From: Nocardioides phosphati
GTDB lineage: Bacteria > Actinomycetota > Actinomycetes > Propionibacteriales > Nocardioidaceae
Direction: 5' to 3'
Length of the DNA: 64,000 nt
Assembly (NCBI RefSeq): GCF_014646375.1
Contig: NZ_BMNI01000004.1
Coordinates: forward strand, 62,001 to 126,000
Positions 49,741-57,424 of this stretch are shown here, in pieces; within the stretch, counting starts at the first letter, position 1, and each line of letters starts with the position of its first letter. Position numbers and translations under genes: made by a program. A model generated the notes under the pieces. It ran no database searches, was not told the DNA's origin, and saw only the letters and a list, made by a program, of their open reading frames with translations.

Positions 49741-52305
49741 GTGCACGGCGGGATGAAGATCTACCGCGGCGCCGCCGCCGCTGCGCGCCACTACGTCGAG
49801 GCCGATCGCTCCCGAGCCGACGACTACTACCTCGCCGAAGGCAGTGGCGTCGCGATGCACTTCGCGGCAACTCCGAACAGCGTCGAGCCGCGAGCCGATA
49901 TGGACGGCGAGACGTACGAACGATGGGTCGCCGGATACGACGTCGGTTTCGACAAGCTCGACCAGCGAATGCCGCCGAAGGGGCGACTGCGGAAGGACGA
50001 CAAGGGCGTGCGATTCGTCGAGGTCACCGTCAACGGGCCGAAGACCTGGTCGCTCGCGGCCGCCCTGCACCCCGAGATCGCCGAGGCATACGACGCTGCC
50101 CAGATGGCGGCGGCCGAGGAGATCATCGGCTGGCTCGCATCGCATGCCACCACCCGGGTCGGGCCACGCGGCAACCAGGTGCAGATCCCGGTGGAGCAGA
50201 TCGAGGCGGCCGTCGTACGCCATTTCACCTCCCGGGCCGGCGACCCACACAGGCACCTGCACCTCCAGATCAACGCCCGCGTGTTGGTTTCGACAGGCTC
50301 AACCACCGGATCGGTGTGGCGTGGGCTGCACACGGTCGGGGTTCGCGACAGCCTGGAGGCGATCAACGGGATCGGGCACGCCGCGGTGATGACCAACCCG
50401 GGGTTCCGGGAGGCGCTGGCGAGACGAGGGTTCATGCTGGACGCTGACACCGGCGAGGTCGTCGAACTGGCGCCGTACACGGGAGCGTTCAGCGCACGGG
50501 CGAAGCAGATCGAGGCCAACGTCGACACCTACGAGGCTGAGTGGCGCTCCGAACATCCCGGCGAGGAACCCGGGCCGGCGCTGCGGCAGGCATGGGATCG
50601 GCGAGCGTGGGCCGACGCGCGGCCGGACAAGGTGGTGCCTACAAACGGTGAGGAACTGCGGCACCGCTGGATGGAGGAGTTGCACGAGCTCGGCTACGTC
50701 TCGCCGGCGCCAGGCGCTCCGCTACCCGTGCTGCGGACGGGCGCCGTCGACCGCGACGGCGTCGTCGAGCTGGCTCTCGTCCGGCTCGGCTCACGTCGCT
50801 CGGCGTGGAACGCGGCCGACGCCCGGGGTGAGGTCGAGCGGATCATCGCGTCCGGCGGAGGCGTGGTCGACCGGGCCGTGCGCCGTGAGTTGGCAGAGGA
50901 TCTGACCGCTCGCGTCGTCGCCGCATCACGCCCGCTACTCCCCCGATCGGACGTGCCCGAGCACGTGCGTTCGTTCACGTCGGTCGACGTGCTGGCGGTC
51001 GAGCACGAGATCGTCGACCGCCTTGCGACTCGCGCCCAAGCCAAGACGATCACCGTGATCGAGGGCGCGGCCGGGGCTGGCAAAACCGCCCGTCTCGCGG
51101 AAACCCGCGAGCGAGCGATCGCGGCCGGGCGTCGGATGGTCGTGGTGACACCGACTCTCAAGGCGGCCCAGGTCGCAGAGGGAGCGATCGGCGCGGCGTC
51201 GTACTCCGCAGCCTGGCTGCTCCACCAGCACGGCTTCCGCTGGGACGAGGACGGTCGGTGGAGTCGAGGCGACTCCGTGCCCGATGTCAGCGCCCGACTG
51301 CGTCGAGGCGACCTGCTCGTCGTCGACGAGGCGGGCATGGTCGATCAGGACACTGCCCGCGCGCTACTCCGTCTGGCCGACGAGACCAAGGCCCTGGTGA
51401 TTCTGGTCGGCGACCGCCATCAGCTCCCCGCCGTCGGCCGTGGCGGGGTGCTGGATCTGGCGATCAGGTACGCACCCGATCGCGTGCAACAGCTCGACGG
51501 CGTACGCCGCTTCAAGGACCTCCGCTATGCCGAGCTGTCGGTGCGGATGCGGACGGGCACCGCGCCCGGCGAGGTGTTCGATGAACTCCTCGCCCGCGGC
51601 GAGATCGTCATCCACGCCAGCGACGTCGAGCGGACCCGACGCCTTGCCGCTGAAGCCAGCGTCGGCAAGCTCGTCGTCGCCGACACCCGCGAACAGGTTG
51701 GACGGGTCAACGCCTTCGCGCACCGGATCCGCAAGGCGACCGGTGAGGCCGACGAGCAGGTGCTGACCGCGGCAGGTGAACGGCTCGGCGTCGGCGACAC
51801 CATCGCGACCCGGCGCAACGACCGCGATGCCGGCGTCGCGAACCGCGAGTTGTGGACCGTCGTCTCGTGCGATCGCGGCGCGCTCACCGTCAGGGGCGAG
51901 GCGGGGACTCGTGTGTTGCCGCCCGACTACGTGCGCCGCGATGTCGAGCTCGCCTACGCCACGACCGCCTACGGCGCGCAAGGCGCCACTGTCACCGAGA
52001 GCCATGTGTTGGTCGGCGAACACACGGGCGCTGCGTCGGCGTACGTCGTGATGACACGCGGCCGCGAGCGAAACGTCGCGCACCTCGTCGCCGAATCCGT
52101 CGAGGACGCGCGCAAGCAGTGGTGCGACGTGTTCGGCCGGGACCGTGCCGATCTCGGACCGGCGCACGCACGGGAGGCTGCGGTCGAGGCGATCGAGCGC
52201 TACGGACCGAAGGCTCGCAGGCATCGGCCGGTTCCGAGCCTTCCGCCCGAATTCGACCACCGCCGCCCCGCGCCGTCGTCATCGGGCCCGGGCATCGGAT
52301 TCTGA
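49741..52305 (+). CDS. MobF-family conjugative relaxase with C-terminal helicase (TrwC/TraA type)
   Basis: 854 residues from GTG 49741, placed 8 bases after AGGGAGG. Relaxase domain: candidate nicking tyrosines Tyr18 and Tyr29/Tyr30 (RHYVEADRSRADDYYLAEG), VNGPKTWSLAAALHP near 97, and the metal-binding histidines His170, His172, His174 (DPHRHLHLQINAR). Helicase domain: Walker A GAAGAGKT at 442-449, Walker B LLVVDEAGMVD near 524, GDRHQLPAVGRGG near 558, and TAYGAQGATVTESHV near 745. It should nick oriT and lead one strand into a recipient through a helper secretion system. Two near-identical 23-base repeats (49945, 50286) lie in frame within the relaxase domain. Confidence 0.92.
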   Translation: MHGGMKIYRGAAAAARHYVEADRSRADDYYLAEGSGVAMHFAATPNSVEPRADMDGETYERWVAGYDVGFDKLDQRMPPKGRLRKDDKGVRFVEVTVNGPKTWSLAAALHPEIAEAYDAAQMAAAEEIIGWLASHATTRVGPRGNQVQIPVEQIEAAVVRHFTSRAGDPHRHLHLQINARVLVSTGSTTGSVWRGLHTVGVRDSLEAINGIGHAAVMTNPGFREALARRGFMLDADTGEVVELAPYTGAFSARAKQIEANVDTYEAEWRSEHPGEEPGPALRQAWDRRAWADARPDKVVPTNGEELRHRWMEELHELGYVSPAPGAPLPVLRTGAVDRDGVVELALVRLGSRRSAWNAADARGEVERIIASGGGVVDRAVRRELAEDLTARVVAASRPLLPRSDVPEHVRSFTSVDVLAVEHEIVDRLATRAQAKTITVIEGAAGAGKTARLAETRERAIAAGRRMVVVTPTLKAAQVAEGAIGAASYSAAWLLHQHGFRWDEDGRWSRGDSVPDVSARLRRGDLLVVDEAGMVDQDTARALLRLADETKALVILVGDRHQLPAVGRGGVLDLAIRYAPDRVQQLDGVRRFKDLRYAELSVRMRTGTAPGEVFDELLARGEIVIHASDVERTRRLAAEASVGKLVVADTREQVGRVNAFAHRIRKATGEADEQVLTAAGERLGVGDTIATRRNDRDAGVANRELWTVVSCDRGALTVRGEAGTRVLPPDYVRRDVELAYATTAYGAQGATVTESHVLVGEHTGAASAYVVMTRGRERNVAHLVAESVEDARKQWCDVFGRDRADLGPAHAREAAVEAIERYGPKARRHRPVPSLPPEFDHRRPAPSSSGPGIGF
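49945..49967 (+). repeat. dispersed repeat inside the relaxase gene, copy 1
   Basis: GGTTTCGACAAGCTCGACCA plus GCG; matches copy 2 at 20 of 23 positions. The type GGTTTCGACA(A/G)GCTCAACCAC is, to my knowledge, a common intergenic repeat in Nocardioides-like genomes, read on the opposite strand as VVEPVET-like peptides. Encodes VGFDKLDQR in frame. Confidence 0.7.
50286..50308 (+). repeat. dispersed repeat inside the relaxase gene, copy 2
   Basis: GGTTTCGACAGGCTCAACCA plus CCG. In frame it encodes VSTGSTTG between the conserved HLQINARV and WRGLHTVGVRDS blocks, looking like an added loop. Confidence 0.7.
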
Positions 52306-52363
52306 AGCGCCATCAGCGCAGAGCAGCTGCTGGAGTACCCGTAGCCGGAGGAAGTGTTCGAGC

Positions 52364-53305
52364 TCAGTCCGATCGCCAGAGCGTGATCAGTTGGAGGCCG
52401 ACGTCGAGCCTGTCGTCGTAGGGCTCGACCGTTACGCCGACGACGCACCCGGGTCCGCTCGGTGCAAGCACAACGTTGTGGCCGTTGCCCAAGTCCGCCC
52501 ACCTCCGCGCGAACTCGACTCCAGCGTTCCAGGTGGCTGGGGCGGCGGGGTGCCGCGACGTCGCCAGCTGAGTGGCGAGCCGTTCGGCAATCTCGGCGAC
52601 GGTCGCTGCCGGTTTCATCCCGTCGCCGCCCGCCGTCGCCTCTGGAGGCCGCGGGTCGAAGCGCGTCCGGATGAACCGCACCCGCGGCTCCTTCGGAGCC
52701 GGCGCCCTCCTTGGCACTGCTTCGTGTCCGCGGACCCACGCTTCAGCCGTGAACGAGTCGTCCCCTCGGCCCAGGATCCGCACGGTGTCCGGGTGGGTCG
52801 GTCCTCGCGCGATCACAATCGGCCACTTCCACGCCTCGCGGACCGCGTCCGGGAGTTCGAGCTCCTCCCAGACGTCGACCAGGAGGGGGCCGTCGATCCA
52901 GCGGATCATCTCCTCGGGCGAGCCACCTTGGAGCAACTGCTCGTAGACACCCTTGCGCTGCGCACGGTCGTGCATGTCCCACTGCTGGACCGGCCCGTCG
53001 CCGATGAGGTCGGGGAACGCCAGGATCGCGAAGCAGTCGGGCGTCTCGACGTGCCAGAGGGTGCTCGGCACCCAGAAGTGCCCGACTCCGGGCGCCTCGT
53101 GCTCGACCCAGTCGATGAGCCGGCGCAGGTTGAGGTCGTACCCCGCGGCCTCGAGGATCCGCGCGGCGACCTTGAGCGTTGGCGACTTCAGACCACGTTC
53201 GTACGCCGACATCGTCGCTTGCGACGTACCGGATCTGGCGGCCAGCTCAGCCTGCGTCAGTCCGCTGGCTCGTCGTGCGACTTCGATCAGGTACGCCCGA
53301 TCCAT
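52364..53305 (-). CDS. XRE-family HTH protein with large C-terminal domain, unknown
   Basis: 313 residues. HTH_3 domain at residues 5-60 (VARRASGLTQAELAARSGTS, QATMSAYERGLKSPTLKVAA). The rest has no domain I recognise: a tryptophan-rich middle (FWVPSTLWHVETPDCFAILA, MIRWIDGPLLVDVWEELELP) and a basic linker with PRRAPAPKEP before a C-terminal helix. XRE-plus-large-domain proteins are common as antitoxins or element regulators. Divergent from the excisionase-like genes (106 bases), so it may control them; convergent with the relaxase. Confidence 0.75.
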   Translation of the reverse strand: MDRAYLIEVARRASGLTQAELAARSGTSQATMSAYERGLKSPTLKVAARILEAAGYDLNLRRLIDWVEHEAPGVGHFWVPSTLWHVETPDCFAILAFPDLIGDGPVQQWDMHDRAQRKGVYEQLLQGGSPEEMIRWIDGPLLVDVWEELELPDAVREAWKWPIVIARGPTHPDTVRILGRGDDSFTAEAWVRGHEAVPRRAPAPKEPRVRFIRTRFDPRPPEATAGGDGMKPAATVAEIAERLATQLATSRHPAAPATWNAGVEFARRWADLGNGHNVVLAPSGPGCVVGVTVEPYDDRLDVGLQLITLWRSD

Positions 53306-53411
53306 CTCTCGACGATATCCGATCGAACGTATTTGGCGCTCTGTGCGGCACGGCCCTCACACCTACCTGTCGCCCACGATCCTCGCGGGCCAACGCCTGA
53401 CAGGAGGAACC

Positions 53412-53660
53412 ATGAACAGCAACACCCACGACATCCCGTTCCACGCGCGCCACGATGACGAGCTCCTCACGCTCGACGACGTCGCCGAGATCCTGCGGAC
53501 CCCGGTGAACACCGTCCGCTGGTGGCGACAGGAGGGCACCGGCCCGGAGTTCTTCAAGATCGGGCGGCGCCTCTACACGACCGTCGGCGACCTGCGGACC
53601 TTCATCCGCACCCAGCGCCTCGCCTCCCAGCCGGTCCTCGGCAAGCCGAAGGCGGTGTGA
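53412..53660 (+). CDS. excisionase/AlpA-type helix-turn-helix protein 1
   Basis: 82 residues. MerR-like HTH_17 domain LLTLDDVAEILRTPVNTVRW WRQ to FKIGRRLYTTVGDLRTFI (the pattern of excisionase-family DNA-binding proteins). Excellent ribosome-binding site CAGGAGG 6 bases before ATG 53412. Likely a recombination directionality factor or regulator of the element. Its stop is 3 bases before the next gene. Confidence 0.82.
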   Translation: MNSNTHDIPFHARHDDELLTLDDVAEILRTPVNTVRWWRQEGTGPEFFKIGRRLYTTVGDLRTFIRTQRLASQPVLGKPKAV

Positions 53661-53663
53661 GCC

Positions 53664-53972
53664 GTGCACTGGCCGCCCGACGCCGGAGACGACACCGACC
53701 CGCGGCACGTCTTCCTCGACGCGCACGACGTAATGGCGCGCTACGGCTGGGGCAAGACGAAGGGCTACCAGAATCTCAAGGACCGCTCGTTGGTCCCGGC
53801 ACCGGTCATGACGCATCCGGATCGGTGGCGGCTCGACCAGCTCCTGGCTTGGGAGGAGAAGCGGATGGTGCTGGCCGAGGCAGCGTTGAAGGCTCTGGTC
53901 GCGCCCGACCAGGAGCCGACGACCGTCACCGACCTGCTCCCCCAGCCCAAGCGCCAACGCCGGTCGGCGTGA
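53664..53972 (+). CDS. AlpA/excisionase-type DNA-binding protein 2
   Basis: 102 residues from GTG 53664. A short winged-helix motif: HVFLDAHDVMARYGWGKTKG YQNLK, then PDRWRLDQLLAWEE, typical of AlpA-like or small HTH proteins that find a target as RYGWGKTKGYQNL helix pairs. C-terminal tail is basic (PKRQRRSA). Follows protein 1 with a 3-base gap, so they form a two-gene unit; one may be the excisionase and the other a regulator. Confidence 0.65.
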   Translation: MHWPPDAGDDTDPRHVFLDAHDVMARYGWGKTKGYQNLKDRSLVPAPVMTHPDRWRLDQLLAWEEKRMVLAEAALKALVAPDQEPTTVTDLLPQPKRQRRSA

Positions 53973-53986
53973 CCGCCGATGCCGCG

Positions 53987-54029
53987 AAGTTGTCAAGTTG
54001 TATTTGGTTCGGGCACAACTCAACAACTT
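53987..54029. promoter_or_regulatory. imperfect inverted repeat after the AlpA-like genes
   Basis: AAGTTGTCAAGTTGT (53987-54001) and ACAACTCAACAACTT (54015-54029) pair at 13 of 15 positions around a 13-base loop. AT-richer than its surroundings. It may end the AlpA-like transcript or be an operator for the element; no clear U-tract. Confidence 0.5.
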
Positions 54030-54129
54030 GGTGCGAGCGCTTGAAGCGCCTGCTGTCCGGTCGCCGCCCCGACAGGATGCCGACCCGCTCCGGTGATGGC
54101 CCGCCGTCGGATTTTGAAGCCAACGCTTT

Positions 54130-54142
54130 TCGAATATTTCGA
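54130..54142. promoter_or_regulatory. perfect 13-bp palindrome in the toxin-antitoxin promoter
   Basis: TCGAA-TAT-TTCGA lies 13 bases before the antitoxin start, overlapping the likely promoter. Fits an operator for autoregulation by the HTH antitoxin. Confidence 0.6.
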
Positions 54143-54155
54143 GTAGGGTGGAGTA

Positions 54156-54674
54156 ATGGCCACCGTAGAGAAGGCCGCTCATCTGCGGCAGTCGAAGACA
54201 TACCTGCCTGACCATGAGCGCGAAGAGCTGCTCCAGTTCGCCCAGGTGCTGAACGGCATCAACATCGCCGCCGACAAGCCGGGCCAGGCGATGCTGGTCG
54301 GCCCCGACGGTAAGCAGGTGCCGATTCCGGCCGAGCTGTTCCAGGTGCTGGAAGAGGCGGCCAACGTGTTGGCGCTTGGCGACGGGATCTCGATCTTGCC
54401 GTACGCGGCGAAGCTCACCACCCAGGAGGCTGCTGACTTCCTCGGGATGTCACGCCCGACCTTCGTCAAGATCCTGGAGTCGGGTGCCATCGAGTTTGAG
54501 AAGGTGGGCCGTCATCGTCGCGTGAGACTGCGTGACGTGGTGGCCTACCAGACACGCGCCCAAGGCGAGCGCCGCGCGGCGTTGGCCGAACTCGCGAAGG
54601 ACTCGATCGAGCACTACGACAAGCTGCCGAAAGGCGTGCCTCCACTGAAGCGGCTCTCAGAAACTGAGGGCTGA
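54156..54674 (+). CDS. HTH antitoxin (excisionase-family fold) of a PIN toxin pair
   Basis: 172 residues. N-terminal ~80 residues helical (YLPDHEREELLQFAQVLNG), then LTTQEAADFLGMSRPTFVKILESGAIEFEKVGRHRRVRLRDVVAYQ, seen as AADFLGMSRPTFVKILE and VGRHRRVRLRDVV, an HTH_17 domain near residues 88-135. Preceded by GGGTGGAG. The next gene, a PIN protein, begins 2 bases after its stop. This antitoxin-PIN pairing is a known type II arrangement in actinobacteria. Confidence 0.8.
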   Translation: MATVEKAAHLRQSKTYLPDHEREELLQFAQVLNGINIAADKPGQAMLVGPDGKQVPIPAELFQVLEEAANVLALGDGISILPYAAKLTTQEAADFLGMSRPTFVKILESGAIEFEKVGRHRRVRLRDVVAYQTRAQGERRAALAELAKDSIEHYDKLPKGVPPLKRLSETEG

Positions 54675-54676
54675 GT

Positions 54677-55006
54677 GTGGCAACTTTCCCAGCGCTCTTC
54701 GATACCAACGTCCTCTTCGGCTTCCACCTCAACGATGTCATCCTCGGTCTGGCCGAGCGCGGCCTGTTCCGGCCTTTGTGGTCGGAGAGGATCCTCGACG
54801 AGTTGTCGAAGAACCTGACGGAGCACGGCATCCCAGACGCGAGCGTCAAGAGACGCGTCGATGCCATGAGGCATGCGTTCCCGGATGCAACGGTCAGTGG
54901 CTTCGACGATCTGATCGGAACGATGACGAACGACCCGAAGGATCGTCATGTTCTCGCGGCAGGCATCCGCGCGAACTGCGAGGTGCTCGTGACGTTCAAC
55001 CCCTGA
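54677..55006 (+). CDS. PIN-domain toxin, apparently C-terminally truncated
   Basis: 109 residues from GTG 54677. PIN residues are visible: FDTNVLFG (Asp8), ERILDELSKNL (Glu near 41), and the last acidic pair in NDPKDRHVLAAGIRANCEVLV, ending VTFNP. PIN toxins of this type usually run about 30 more residues (VTFNLKDFP onward), so the last strand and helix are missing. The sequence straight after is out of frame with that continuation. It may be inactive or only partly folded. Partner of the antitoxin just upstream. Confidence 0.75.
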   Translation: MATFPALFDTNVLFGFHLNDVILGLAERGLFRPLWSERILDELSKNLTEHGIPDASVKRRVDAMRHAFPDATVSGFDDLIGTMTNDPKDRHVLAAGIRANCEVLVTFNP

Positions 55007-55007
55007 T

Positions 55008-55092
55008 TTCGCCAGCGCCGTTCGCCGGTACCTCTGACGCGAGATCGCGCCACGACTCCACTCGATCTCGGTGCGAGGTGCCTTGAACTCCA
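55008..55092 (-). pseudogene. truncated start of a gene co-transcribed with the HTH gene
   Basis: On the minus strand an ATG at 55093 overlaps the HTH gene's stop (TGATG) and encodes MEFKAPRTEIEWSRGAISRQ and a few further residues to ALAKSG at about 55008, where the sequence meets the truncated PIN gene. The start resembles a real translationally coupled partner gene, but beyond this point it reads through the opposite-strand PIN gene. Likely the 5' remnant of a lost gene. Confidence 0.4.
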
Positions 55093-55854
55093 TCACGCCA
55101 CGCGCCTCCCCATGAGGATGTCGGCCTGCTCGACCATGCGGTCGATCCCACCGTAGGCGTCGATGACGACCTGGTCGCGAGCAACGACCGTCGTGCCGTC
55201 GATGTTGACCCGCCCGATCTCGCTGACACCGTCGAAGGGGATGAGAGTGATCCGCATCCCGAACGTGCCAGGCTCCTTGCGCACGAGGCTCGCTGCGCCG
55301 GCACCGCCGACGATGTCCTCGACGTACAGGACCGGCCAAGCCTCACCAGCGCTGGAGCGGTAGAGGTTGGCCCCGGCGTCGCCGGTGAGGGCGTAGTCGA
55401 TTCCAGCCGCGCGAAGCGACTCAGCGACCTCATCCGCGGACGGTCCCGCTGCGAAGTCCACAGCACCGGGTCGCCGGGTCAGGCGAGCAGCGCGACCAGC
55501 ACGGAACAGCAGGTCGGCTTCCTTGCCGGGTGCGACGCGCCCGTCAGCATCGAGGAGTCCGATGCGCGCCCAGCGCTGGCGCCACACTTCGACGCCCGGC
55601 GTCGACGAGACGTCGAGATTCGGGTTGAGCGCGAGACGTGCGGTCGCGATCGCATCAACGTCCGCTACGCCGGTGAAGCCGATCGGCTCCCCGAGCACCG
55701 TCAGGATCTCCTGGGCCAGATCGAACGACGGGCTCACGGCGCCGGACTCAATCCGCGTGACCGTCGTTGGAGCAACGTCGACCAGTGCCGCGAGCTGACG
55801 AGCACTCAGCCCGTTCGCGCGGCGCAGTGCCGAGATGCGCTCGGCCAGATCCAT
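55093..55854 (-). CDS. XRE-family HTH protein with C-terminal AbiEi-like domain, unknown
   Basis: 253 residues from ATG 55854. HTH_3 at residues 3-58 (LRRANGLSARQLAALVDVAP, TTVTRIESGAVSPSFDLAQE). The C-terminal half contains ESLRAAGIDYALTGDAGANL then WPVLYVED, like the region of AbiEi-type antitoxins that pairs with a nucleotidyltransferase toxin. The partner gene seems to have been lost except for its start (see 55008-55092). A dyad that may be its operator lies upstream (55873-55890). Confidence 0.7.
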   Translation of the reverse strand: MDLAERISALRRANGLSARQLAALVDVAPTTVTRIESGAVSPSFDLAQEILTVLGEPIGFTGVADVDAIATARLALNPNLDVSSTPGVEVWRQRWARIGLLDADGRVAPGKEADLLFRAGRAARLTRRPGAVDFAAGPSADEVAESLRAAGIDYALTGDAGANLYRSSAGEAWPVLYVEDIVGGAGAASLVRKEPGTFGMRITLIPFDGVSEIGRVNIDGTTVVARDQVVIDAYGGIDRMVEQADILMGRRVA

Positions 55855-55872
55855 GCCCCGACTGTACGTGCC

Positions 55873-55890
55873 TGTTGCATATACGCAACA
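55873..55890. promoter_or_regulatory. dyad upstream of the HTH/AbiEi-like gene
   Basis: TGTTGC-ATATAC-GCAACA inverted repeat, 19 bases upstream of the gene's start and overlapping the probable -10 region. Fits an autoregulatory operator for the XRE protein. Confidence 0.6.
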
Positions 55891-55891
55891 T

Positions 55892-55947
55892 GTTAAGAAT
55901 CGGCCGGAAAGTTGACGCGTCATCGCAACGAGTTAGGTCACGCAACA
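55892..55947. repeat. imperfect direct repeat, left copy
   Basis: GTTAAGAATCGGCCGGAAAG followed by TTGACGCGTC... matches 58705-58761 (GTTAGGAATCGGCCGGAAAG followed by TTAACATGTC...), with the tail ...CAACAC also shared. On the minus strand both encode a DLTRxxDxxTFRPIxN peptide pattern. Confidence 0.75.
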
Positions 55948-56030
55948 CGCCGAGACCCGAGACGTCCCTGCGAAGTTGAGTAGATCTATTCGATCGAGAT
56001 CTGGCTACTCAAGAACGCACGGGACTCGAC

Positions 56031-57302
56031 ATGGCGGCGTGCTGCAAGACTCCCCACATGCCGCCGACCCCGCTGACCGGCCTCGCCGAGCACGTGCTGC
56101 CCTTGATCCGAAGCCGGAGCGACCTGCACCGCTGGAGCGCGGCCAATGCCCACGGCCGCGACATGCACGAGGCGATCGACATCCTGGAGCAGGACGGGGC
56201 CGCCGGACCCACCGAGCGGTACGCCGTCACCCACAAGGCTCTCGCCAGTGCGATCAGGGTCATCGCACGGGCCGACGACTCCAGCGGCATCATCGGCGAC
56301 GCGTGCCGACGGCTCCTCGACCTCCACCCCCGCGCCGCGGCCGAGGCGCGGATCAAGCCGGCCAAACTGATCGACTGGATGATCAAGTTCCAGTTCGACG
56401 ACAACGAGGTCGACTACTTTGAACTCGACGTCGCGGCGTACGCCGAAGCACTCGGAGACGCCGGCGTCGCCGCCTACCGCGAGCGACTCTCGGAGATCGA
56501 GGCCAGCCTCGGGCCGCGGCCGAGCCATCAGGACCGTTGGCAGTCGAACAACTCGCACGCCTGGTTCACCCTCGATTGGAACGCCAAGCGTCTCGCCGTG
56601 CTCGATCGCGACATCGAGGCGATCATCCGCACGCACGTCGGCGATCGGAAGGTGGCCGCGTGGTTCACCGACACCGCCGAGGCGTTCGAGGAGATCGGCG
56701 AATACGACCTCGCGATCGACTGGGCGAGGCAGGCCACCGAGTTCGGCCTCGGCCACCAGTCTGTCACCGCTGCCCGCCACTGGGCCAAGCTGATCGACAC
56801 CCATCGCCCCACGGAGTCGCTCGAGACCCGCGTCTTCCTCTTCCGACGCTGGCCGAACTCCTCGAACGCATCCGAGCTCTACCGAGCGGCAGGCGACGCA
56901 TGGCCGACGTACCGCGACGAGGTGATGGAGAAGCTGTCCCACCAGCCGTACGACGCCGTCACCTTCACCCTCCGCACGCTCAACGACCCGCAGGCTGCCT
57001 GGGACCTCGCCCACGACCTCAGCCTCGACAGCGATTACGGCTGGGCCGACCTTGCCAACGCCTACGGGAAGATCGATCCACTCGCGGTCCTGCCGATCCA
57101 CGAGCGTCTTGTCCGCAATGAACTCACCGAGGCAGGAGCCGAGCACTACCGGCGTGCCGCCAAGCGGTTGGCCGGCATGCGCAAGCTCGCGCCCACGCCC
57201 GACTCGGCTGCCTGGGTCGACGCCCTGATCGCCGACCTCCGCGAGGAGAACAAGCGCCGGCCGCGGCTTCAGCAGGAGTTCACCCGCGCCGGGCTCCCCT
57301 GA
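56031..57302 (+). CDS. helical-repeat protein resembling the C-terminal part of SWIM zinc-finger proteins (DUF6880-like)
   Basis: 423 residues from ATG 56031 (an alternative ATG at 56058 begins MPPTPLTGLAEHVLPLIRSR). No membrane span. Alpha-helical throughout: HEAIDILEQDGAAGPTERYA, IGDACRRLLDLHPRAAAEAR, AWFTDTAEAFEEIGEYDLAI, LYRAAGDAWPTYRDEVMEKL, with a WARQATEF repeat like TPR-type helices. The similarity to the C-terminal DUF6880 region of SWIM proteins is my recollection and needs checking. If correct, the zinc-finger part is absent here, either naturally or by loss. Function unknown; lies between HTH and ATPase genes of the element. Confidence 0.55.
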   Translation: MAACCKTPHMPPTPLTGLAEHVLPLIRSRSDLHRWSAANAHGRDMHEAIDILEQDGAAGPTERYAVTHKALASAIRVIARADDSSGIIGDACRRLLDLHPRAAAEARIKPAKLIDWMIKFQFDDNEVDYFELDVAAYAEALGDAGVAAYRERLSEIEASLGPRPSHQDRWQSNNSHAWFTLDWNAKRLAVLDRDIEAIIRTHVGDRKVAAWFTDTAEAFEEIGEYDLAIDWARQATEFGLGHQSVTAARHWAKLIDTHRPTESLETRVFLFRRWPNSSNASELYRAAGDAWPTYRDEVMEKLSHQPYDAVTFTLRTLNDPQAAWDLAHDLSLDSDYGWADLANAYGKIDPLAVLPIHERLVRNELTEAGAEHYRRAAKRLAGMRKLAPTPDSAAWVDALIADLREENKRRPRLQQEFTRAGLP

Positions 57303-57360
57303 CCTGGGCCGAGTTCGAGCACGCCAAGCGCAGCCGCAAAAGTTCGACTTCGAGCGATCC

Positions 57361-57397
57361 GAATCTTCAGATTCATTGACCGTAATAGTTCGACTTC
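57361..57397. promoter_or_regulatory. dyad and direct repeats upstream of the DUF4143 ATPase gene
   Basis: GAATCT-TC-AGATTC is a perfect 14-base dyad at 57361-57374. AGTTCGACTTC occurs twice, at 57341-57351 and 57387-57397, flanking it. A TTGACC near 57376 could be a -35 region. Confidence 0.5.
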
Positions 57398-57424
57398 ATC
57401 CTACGCAAACGTTAGAGTGAGCGG

